Positions 57,248-64,000 of a DNA stretch of 64,000 nucleotides are shown piece by piece. The DNA comes from Muribaculaceae bacterium. Lineage in GTDB: Bacteria > Bacteroidota > Bacteroidia > Bacteroidales > Muribaculaceae. The DNA lies in contig JAFLTP010000002.1 in the NCBI GenBank assembly GCA_022510405.1, positions 1-64,000 on the forward strand, in the 5' to 3' direction. Numbering within the stretch: position 1 is the first letter of the stretch; every line of letters starts with the position of its first letter. Below the pieces are notes generated by a model. It did no database searches. It was not told where the DNA came from and was given only the letters and a program-made list of their open reading frames with translations. The position numbers and the translations under genes were made by a program.

Positions 57248-58027
57248 ATGGAAAATCTGTTCCATCCAACCGGCTACTATATCGTGCTGACTGTAATGGC
57301 AGTTCTGGCCGTTATTGTCTTTATTGCGCTTCACAGAGTGAATGCCGGTTATGGAATGATGGGCAACAAAAAATGGGGACCTTCGGTCAACAACCGACTT
57401 GGTTGGTTTATTATGGAACTTCCGGCCTTTGCCTGCATGGCCGTGATATGGGCTTTAAGTCCTCGGGGCGGGAATCTGGCGCCTTGCGTGATGGGCGCAC
57501 TTTTTGAACTCCATTATTTCCAACGCACTTTCATCTTCCCTTTCCTCATCCGGGGTAAAAACAGAATGCCGTGGGTAATCATCCTTATGGGGATGGTGTT
57601 CAACGCAATCAACGCCTATATGATCGGGGGTTGGCTGTTCTATCTCTCACCCACAGATCTGTATACACCATCATGGCTTTTGTCGCCTCTGTTTTTCCTT
57701 GGCACAATAATTTTCTTCATCGGCATGGCCATCAATCTCCATTCCGACCATGTGATCCGTTCTTTGCGTGCCCCCGGTGATTCCAAGCATTACATACCCA
57801 ACAAGGGCATGTATAAGTATGTGGCATCTGCGAATTATTTCGGAGAAACAGTGGAATGGATAGGTTTCGCCATACTTACCTGGTCGATAGCCGGTGTAGT
57901 TTTCGTACTCTGGACATTTGCAAACCTTGCACCGCGTGCCCGAGCCATACATAAAAAATATTGCAACGAATTCGGAGACCAATACTCCTCTCTGGGACGC
58001 CGTTTTATAATTCCTTTCCTTTATTGA
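57248..58027 (+). CDS. Steroid 5-alpha-reductase-like (3-oxo-5-alpha-steroid 4-dehydrogenase family) membrane enzyme
   Basis: C-terminal YFGETVEWIGFAILTWSIAGVVFVLWTFANLAPRARAIHKKYCNEFGDQYSSLGRRFIIPFLY typical of the family. Confidence 0.9.
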   Translation: MENLFHPTGYYIVLTVMAVLAVIVFIALHRVNAGYGMMGNKKWGPSVNNRLGWFIMELPAFACMAVIWALSPRGGNLAPCVMGALFELHYFQRTFIFPFLIRGKNRMPWVIILMGMVFNAINAYMIGGWLFYLSPTDLYTPSWLLSPLFFLGTIIFFIGMAINLHSDHVIRSLRAPGDSKHYIPNKGMYKYVASANYFGETVEWIGFAILTWSIAGVVFVLWTFANLAPRARAIHKKYCNEFGDQYSSLGRRFIIPFLY

Positions 58028-58036
58028 TTTCGATAA

Positions 58037-59269
58037 ATGTCTGAAAATAAAAAACTTTTCACATCCGCAAGCATCGGTCCTATAGAACTTCGAAACCGCA
58101 CAATCAGGAGTGCGGCCTTTGAGGGTATGGGTAAAGACAATAATCCTACCCAAGCTTTAAAAGATTATCATGTATCTGTGGCTAAAGGGGGTGTGGGCAT
58201 GACCACCATCGCTTATGCCGGTATCTGCAGATCCGCGCTATCTTTCGACACCCAACTTTGGCTTCGACCGGAAATTGTGGGTTCCCTAAGGGATATCACG
58301 GATGAAATTCATGCGAATGGCGCGAAGGCATCTATACAGATTGGACATTGCGGAAATATGACCCATAGATCCACTGCAGGTGGTACACCCGTAGGGGCCT
58401 CTACCGGTTTCAATCTATATTCCCCTACATTTGTGAGAGGACTTAAAAAGGACGAACTCAAACAGATAGCGAAATATTTCGGAGATGCTGTCAACACAGC
58501 ACGTGATGCCGGGTTCGATTGTGTGGAAGTGCATGCCGGTCACGGTTATCTCATATCCCAGTTCCTTTCTCCCTACACCAACCATCGTCATGATGAATAT
58601 GGAGGCGACCTGGATTCACGCATGAGGTTTATGCGTGAATGTATGGAAGAGGTTATGAAGGCAGCGGGTTCAGACATGGGGGTTCTGGTGAAAATAAATA
58701 TGAACGACGGCTTCAAATCCGGTCTCCAGGAAGAGGAGTGCATTATGGTGGCGAAGGAATTGGAAAAATCGGGAGCCCATGCTCTTGTGCTTTCCGGCGG
58801 TTTCGTAAGCAAGGCTCCTATGTATGTGATGCGTGGGAAAATGCCTATCCACACCATGACCCACTATATGAGTCAACCCTGGCTGAAATATGCCGTGAGA
58901 ATGTTCGGTGGTATGATGGTGCCTTCTCATGATTTCAAACCCCTATATTTCCTTGATCAGGCCCGTTTGTTCCGTAAGGAGTTGAATATGCCTTTGGTGT
59001 ATGTGGGTGGCGTAACAAGCCGTGAAGATGCCGACAAAATTATCGATGATGAAGGTTTTGAATTCTTACAGATGGGACGTGCCCTACTCAATGACCCTGA
59101 TTTCGTCAATAAAATGCAGAAAGATGACAATCATAAATCCGGTTGTGAACATCTAAACTACTGCATAGCGAGAATGTATTCCAAGGAGATGGCTTGCTAC
59201 AACCATATGGAGAATCTCCCGAAAGGCATCTGCAAGGAAATCGAAAAAATCAGAAAAGGTAAGTTGTGA
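58037..59269 (+). CDS. Old-yellow-enzyme-type NADH:flavin oxidoreductase (5-beta-reductase candidate)
   Basis: FDCVEVHAGHGYLISQFLSPYTNHRHDEYGGDLDSRMRF; TIM-barrel only, no C-terminal FAD/NAD domain. Confidence 0.92.
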   Translation: MSENKKLFTSASIGPIELRNRTIRSAAFEGMGKDNNPTQALKDYHVSVAKGGVGMTTIAYAGICRSALSFDTQLWLRPEIVGSLRDITDEIHANGAKASIQIGHCGNMTHRSTAGGTPVGASTGFNLYSPTFVRGLKKDELKQIAKYFGDAVNTARDAGFDCVEVHAGHGYLISQFLSPYTNHRHDEYGGDLDSRMRFMRECMEEVMKAAGSDMGVLVKINMNDGFKSGLQEEECIMVAKELEKSGAHALVLSGGFVSKAPMYVMRGKMPIHTMTHYMSQPWLKYAVRMFGGMMVPSHDFKPLYFLDQARLFRKELNMPLVYVGGVTSREDADKIIDDEGFEFLQMGRALLNDPDFVNKMQKDDNHKSGCEHLNYCIARMYSKEMACYNHMENLPKGICKEIEKIRKGKL

Positions 59270-59284
59270 GTTTTAAGTTGTGAG
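59260..59284. repeat. Heptamer repeat (TAAGTTG/TGAGTTT) spanning the stop/start junction
   Basis: TAAGTTG TGAGTTT TAAGTTG TGAG. Confidence 0.75.
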
Positions 59285-60095
59285 AAAGAAAGATAAGAAT
59301 GATTTAACAGGCCTTACAGCGCTTGTCACCGGAGGGGCCGGCGGTATAGGTCTTGAGTTCGCAAAGGTTCTCGCATCCTATGGTTGCAAACTTATCCTTC
59401 TTGACATCTCTAAAGAACGCCTCCAGGATGCCCTTGGCTCTTTAAAATCGGATTACGGCACTGTGCACTTGTCACTTAACCTCGATCTAACCTCCGACTC
59501 TTTCATATCCCAAATCGATGAGTTCTGCTCCAAGAATTCCATCTTCCCCGATATCCTGATCAACAACGCCGGCATATTCTCTTTCAAACCTATACCCGAT
59601 ACCGAAACCCGAAAGATCGAAACATTCATCGATCTTCATGTCAGAGCTGTAACCCTCCTTTCCCAATGGTTTGTGAGCAAAAGGAAACCACTCGGCTCGG
59701 GATATATGCTCAATATGAGCAGCATGTCATGCTGGATGCCGATGCCGGGTCTTGCAATGTATTCTTCCACCAAATCCTACATCAGGGTTTTCTCTCGGGC
59801 TCTTCATTATGAAATGAAGGAATATGGTGTCGGTGTCACTGTGGCTTGTCCCGGAGGAATCGCCACTGACCTTTTCGGACTACCTAAAAAATGGCAAAAG
59901 TTCGCTGTTTCTATCGGGGTTTTGCAGACTCCGGAAAAATTCGCGCGAAAAGCCGTCAAAAAAATGATGAGGAAGAAAAAACAATACATTAACGGATGGC
60001 TTAACCGGTTCTCTATTTTCTTCGTGGGCATATTGCCCACTTCCGTTCGTATGATGGTGAAACACCATCTGCTCGACAAAGGGATCACAAGGTAA
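59280..60095 (+). CDS. Short-chain dehydrogenase/reductase (hydroxysteroid dehydrogenase candidate), GTG start
   Basis: TGGAGGIG, NNAG, YSSTK SDR motifs. Confidence 0.92.
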   Translation: MRKKDKNDLTGLTALVTGGAGGIGLEFAKVLASYGCKLILLDISKERLQDALGSLKSDYGTVHLSLNLDLTSDSFISQIDEFCSKNSIFPDILINNAGIFSFKPIPDTETRKIETFIDLHVRAVTLLSQWFVSKRKPLGSGYMLNMSSMSCWMPMPGLAMYSSTKSYIRVFSRALHYEMKEYGVGVTVACPGGIATDLFGLPKKWQKFAVSIGVLQTPEKFARKAVKKMMRKKKQYINGWLNRFSIFFVGILPTSVRMMVKHHLLDKGITR

Positions 60096-60101
60096 ATTTC
60101 A

Positions 60102-63100
60102 ATGTCTGATTCCTCTTTCTCTCCCCTCAGAAGCTTCAGATTGCCTGTTGCGATTTCTTCCTGGATCTCTTTCGCTATTTCTCTCACACTTTATTGGATA
60201 ACCGCCGATCCGGGTGTCTCGTATTGGGATTGTCCGGAATATGTCACCATAGCTTCCAAAATGGAAATCGGACATCCTCCCGGTAACCCCGTCTGGATGC
60301 TCGCAATGAGGGTAACCACAATTCCTTTTGCACCCGAATACCACGCATATGTAATAAATCTGTGTAGCGGTGCTTTCATGGCTTTCGCAGTTTTTTTCTT
60401 ATGCCGTATCATCTGCCTCGCGACTTGCTTCCTCTTCCAATCTTCAAAACTACAAGACTACAAGACCACAAGGCTACAAGACATTATATCCCCAATCTTC
60501 ATCTCCATAGGTGCATCCCTTTGTTTCGCATTCTGCGACTCAGCCTGGTTTTCTGCTGTGGAGGCTGAGGTATATGCAATGTCTACTTTCCTTACCGCTC
60601 TATCCCTATGGATTATGATGCTTTGGTGGTGGGAAAAATCAAGGGCTCGTCAAACGCGTCTATTGGTTCTACTCGTATATCTTACAGGATTGTCTTTGGG
60701 TGTTCATCAATTGAATCTCCTTCTAATCCCTGTTTTTGCCTTAATAATCCTATACAAAAGATATCCACAAAGAATTGTTCCCATCAAGGTTTGGTTTTGG
60801 TTATTGTCATCCTGCGTTTTCTTGGGTTTGATTTTGCTGTGTTTTATGCCAGGTATCCTTTTCGGTGCCCAAAGTTTCGAACTTTTTGCAGTCAACACCC
60901 TCTCTCTTCCCTATAATTCCGGCATCTTCCTCTTCTTTATCCTCCTATTTCTCGGTGTTTTGCTTTTGGCACTCGGTACTCGACGTTTTACGTTTGGTGT
61001 TTTTCCTTTGGCAATAGGCACTTTTCTTCTTGCCTTCTCCTCTTTCTTCATTATCCTCATCCGTGCCCAAGCCGCACCTCCCATGAACGAAGGCTCACCT
61101 GACAATATTTTCGCTCTGGCTTCCTATATCAACCGCGACCAATATACCTCCTCTCCACTTATTTATGGACGAACGCCTTATAGTCGCCCTATGTTTGAAG
61201 AAACTTTTGTAAACGGGCATCCTCGATATTCCAAATATCTCCTCAAAAAAGAAAAACCGATTTATCAACCTGTGATGCCAGGGGCCTCACTCGGTTATCG
61301 AAGCGGTATGCTTTCTCATCGTGACTCCGTTTCCAATCAAATAATTCTTGATTCGCAGAAAGGTTACCTTCTCTCCGACTATAAATTCTCCCAAGTACTC
61401 ACTCCCGAACTAAATATGTGGTTCCCGAGAATGACCTCCGGAAACTCTTCAGACCGTCTCGCTTATGCCGACTGGGGAGGTATGACTGAAGAGAATATGG
61501 AAAAAATCCCTATTTCCGAAACTCTCGACTCTAATGGAAATCCTCTCCCCAGATTGGATATGTGGGGAGAACGGACGCCTGTGTTTTCATATCGACCAAC
61601 TTATTACCAAAATCTTAAATATTTTATATCCTATCAGGCCTACTATATGTATTTCAGATACCTTTTCTGGAATTTCATCGGTCGACAAAATGACTTTCAT
61701 TCCAACGGAGAAATCGAACATGGAAATTTCGTAACAGGCTTTTCTTTCATTGACAATTCTCTCATTGGAGACACTGAGGTTTATCCCTCAGAAGTTCTCA
61801 AAGAAAATAAAGGATACAACGTTTATTTCGGGATACCATTTATCTTAGGAATTCTCGGAATTATTTGGCTCGCATGTGGTAACCGACAAAGCAGAAGGAA
61901 CCTTACTCTATTTTCGGTTTTCTTTCTAATGACAGGTCTTGCAATTGTGGCGTACCTAAATCAAGATCCCGGTGAACCCCGGGAACGTGACTATACTTTC
62001 TTAGGGTCATATATGGCTTTTTCCATATGGATTGCTGCAGGCCTGAGTTGCATCGCAAGATGGATACTCCTTTTAAAATCTAAAAAATTGGCTGTATTAA
62101 TTTGTGCTATTGTAACAGTGTCACCGGCAACCCTCATGGCTCTTGAAAATTTTGATGACCATGACCGGAGAAATCGTTACGAACCCACTTTCTACGCTTC
62201 TTCTTTGTTGGATTTCGAACTTCCTTCCATAATTTTCTCCCATGGCGACAACTCCACTTTCCCGCTCTGGTATGCTACCGAAGTACTCGGTATGGGAGAA
62301 GGCCATACCCCCGTAGATATATCCTACCTTTCTTTGCCATCTTATGTTATAAATCTTAAAAAACAGGGACCAAAAGGCCTTACCACAGTCGCCACCTCCC
62401 CGGAGATCGCATATGGTAAATTTATTCTTACAAAAATTCCGGCTGATTCCATATCCAAACCAATCCCACTGGAAACAGCTCTCAACACTTTGTATAAAGC
62501 GGAAGGAACTCCACCGGAATGGCCCTCTTCCTTAATTGTCGTTGAAAAAGGAAACGGCGACACCCATATTCTCAATCTCCATGATTTCACCAAAGGAAGC
62601 TCTTACCTCTCCTTCAAATCTCTCATGCTCCTTGATCTTATTTCTCAACATTCAGCAATTGACTCTAAGCACTCGACACTCTTCTTCCCTTCCCTCATAG
62701 ACCATTCTTTCTATGAGCCTCTCGATTCAATTCTCCTCCCTGCGCTCTTCGGTAAGATTTATGCTCCCGGTTTGTCTTACGATGACGCAATGCAGGCTTT
62801 GCAAATTTCAGTGGAACGTGAATTGTCAAAACTTGAAAACCTGAACATAAAACCTCATTATGTAGATCCGGTAATTGCAGACCGATCTGTCAGATATCGT
62901 GGGGAACTTATCATTGCCGCCAATCAACTTCTAAATTTTGGTGACACCATTCTTCCACTCAGAATAATTGATGCGATAGAGAAATTTTATCCTTATGATA
63001 TCCTTCTTCCGGGCACTTTCACAGTAAGTGATTCCACATTCTACGAAGGCAAGGAATTCATCAATCTCCTTGAATCTATTTACCAATCTACCGGACAATC

Positions 63101-63236
63101 CAGATTACTGACCTCTTCCCACAATCTCGACTCCCTCATTACGGACCGTCGTCAGCAATGGCTCCATTTTTACAACTCCCTTCCTCCTACCCAACGACAC
63201 ACACTCTCATCCCGTTCACGCCGCCTCCTCCAATAG
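60102..63236 (+). CDS. DUF2723 / GT117-type membrane glycosyltransferase
   Basis: N-term TLYWITADPGVSYWDCPEYVTIASKMEIGHPPGNPVWMLAMR characteristic of DUF2723; multi-TM. Confidence 0.92.
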   Translation: MSDSSFSPLRSFRLPVAISSWISFAISLTLYWITADPGVSYWDCPEYVTIASKMEIGHPPGNPVWMLAMRVTTIPFAPEYHAYVINLCSGAFMAFAVFFLCRIICLATCFLFQSSKLQDYKTTRLQDIISPIFISIGASLCFAFCDSAWFSAVEAEVYAMSTFLTALSLWIMMLWWWEKSRARQTRLLVLLVYLTGLSLGVHQLNLLLIPVFALIILYKRYPQRIVPIKVWFWLLSSCVFLGLILLCFMPGILFGAQSFELFAVNTLSLPYNSGIFLFFILLFLGVLLLALGTRRFTFGVFPLAIGTFLLAFSSFFIILIRAQAAPPMNEGSPDNIFALASYINRDQYTSSPLIYGRTPYSRPMFEETFVNGHPRYSKYLLKKEKPIYQPVMPGASLGYRSGMLSHRDSVSNQIILDSQKGYLLSDYKFSQVLTPELNMWFPRMTSGNSSDRLAYADWGGMTEENMEKIPISETLDSNGNPLPRLDMWGERTPVFSYRPTYYQNLKYFISYQAYYMYFRYLFWNFIGRQNDFHSNGEIEHGNFVTGFSFIDNSLIGDTEVYPSEVLKENKGYNVYFGIPFILGILGIIWLACGNRQSRRNLTLFSVFFLMTGLAIVAYLNQDPGEPRERDYTFLGSYMAFSIWIAAGLSCIARWILLLKSKKLAVLICAIVTVSPATLMALENFDDHDRRNRYEPTFYASSLLDFELPSIIFSHGDNSTFPLWYATEVLGMGEGHTPVDISYLSLPSYVINLKKQGPKGLTTVATSPEIAYGKFILTKIPADSISKPIPLETALNTLYKAEGTPPEWPSSLIVVEKGNGDTHILNLHDFTKGSSYLSFKSLMLLDLISQHSAIDSKHSTLFFPSLIDHSFYEPLDSILLPALFGKIYAPGLSYDDAMQALQISVERELSKLENLNIKPHYVDPVIADRSVRYRGELIIAANQLLNFGDTILPLRIIDAIEKFYPYDILLPGTFTVSDSTFYEGKEFINLLESIYQSTGQSRLLTSSHNLDSLITDRRQQWLHFYNSLPPTQRHTLSSRSRRLLQ
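60449..60480. repeat. In-gene octanucleotide tandem repeat (ACTACAAG x4, two degenerate)
   Basis: ACTACAAG ACTACAAG ACCACAAG GCTACAAG. Confidence 0.92.
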
Positions 63237-63313
63237 GTTGAACATTAAAATATCAAATCTCAATTATTTGAAATTTAATCTTTAATTTCGCACAAAAGTA
63301 AAATTAAATACTC

Positions 63314-64000
63314 ATGAAAAAATTTCTTTTTCTTAGCATGCTTTCTATCACATTTTTCGGAATGCACGCCCAACAGGCTCTATTCGGCGCAGCACAGGTA
63401 AAGTCGCCCGAAATCAACCCTGACAACACCGTAACTTTCCGGCTCTATGCCCCTAAAGCTAACGAGGTAACCGTAACAGGAGATTTTCTACCTCCAGTAT
63501 CTATCGATACTCCTTTCGGCAAACAGGATGTACCAGGAGTTGCCAATCTTACAAAAAACGGAAACGGTGTGTGGGAATACACTACTCCTGCACCTTTGGC
63601 CCCGGAACTCTATATGTATTCTTTCGCAGTAGATTCTTTGAGAATGATGGATCCGGCAAACGTCTACATGAACCGCGATGTGGCAACAGTCACCAATATT
63701 TTCCTGATAGATGAACCTGATTCTCGTGCCCATAACTATAAAGTAAACGATGTGCCTCACGGCACCGTATCCAGAGTTTGGTACGCTAGCCCCGGCCTGA
63801 ACAAAAAACGTCGTATGACAATATATACTCCGGCAGGTTATGAAGACAGCAACGAATCCTACCCGGTTTTCTATCTTCTCCATGGAGCCGGCGGAGATGA
63901 GGAAGCTTGGATCGCGCTCGGAAGAACAGCTCAGATCTTAGACAATCTTATCGCGGAGGGGAAAGCCGCACCAATGATCGTGGTAATGACCAACGGTAAT
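63314..64000 (+). CDS. Secreted esterase (CBM48-like plus CE1/esterase-D alpha/beta hydrolase), truncated at window end
   Basis: Translated by hand from ATG 63314: signal peptide, TFRLYAPKANEVTVTGDF, RRMTIYTPAGYEDSNESYPVFYLLHGAGGDEEAWIALGR. Confidence 0.88.
   Translation, partial: MKKFLFLSMLSITFFGMHAQQALFGAAQVKSPEINPDNTVTFRLYAPKANEVTVTGDFLPPVSIDTPFGKQDVPGVANLTKNGNGVWEYTTPAPLAPELYMYSFAVDSLRMMDPANVYMNRDVATVTNIFLIDEPDSRAHNYKVNDVPHGTVSRVWYASPGLNKKRRMTIYTPAGYEDSNESYPVFYLLHGAGGDEEAWIALGRTAQILDNLIAEGKAAPMIVVMTNGN

Overview
64 kb of a Bacteroidales-type chromosome. The family looks Muribaculaceae- or Prevotella-like, judged from TAnnTTTG -7 boxes and from BACON, PEGA, DUF2027-Smr, DUF6029 and GT117 families. 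It is almost fully coding and has no intact transposon, CRISPR array or rRNA. From left to right: (1) a YbhGFSR-like ABC efflux operon following a TolC fragment; (2) an orphan ORF that reads like a degenerate phage-terminase ATPase, followed by a 1.2 kb non-coding, repeat-dense island; (3) an RND efflux operon (adaptor, pump, TolC) and an MFS exporter; (4) lgt, rpsT between two tRNA-Glu genes, and pta-ackA; (5) a four-gene minus-strand cluster of envelope proteins (PEGA plus barrel, 7x BACON, lipoprotein with an FGE-like domain, LPP20-like); (6) a long run of secreted proteins sharing a C-terminal sorting-like tail (KGIYIINGKKVxIK), including internally repeated proteins, a GH13 enzyme and Omp28-like CxxC proteins, interrupted by DUF2027-Smr, PhoH, sufB and tRNA-Gln; (7) a TlpA/secG/LptE/sigma-54 regulator/acyltransferase block; (8) a divergent three-gene operon (steroid 5-alpha-reductase-like, OYE-type flavin reductase, SDR) resembling gut Bacteroidales steroid/bile-acid reduction loci; (9) a GT117 (DUF2723) gene carrying an in-gene octanucleotide repeat, and a truncated esterase. 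The best candidates for new biology are the degenerate terminase-like ORF with its repeat island, the PEGA/BACON/FGE-like/LPP20 operon, the steroid-type operon, and the octamer repeat inside GT117. All family calls were made by eye from the translations; no database search was run.
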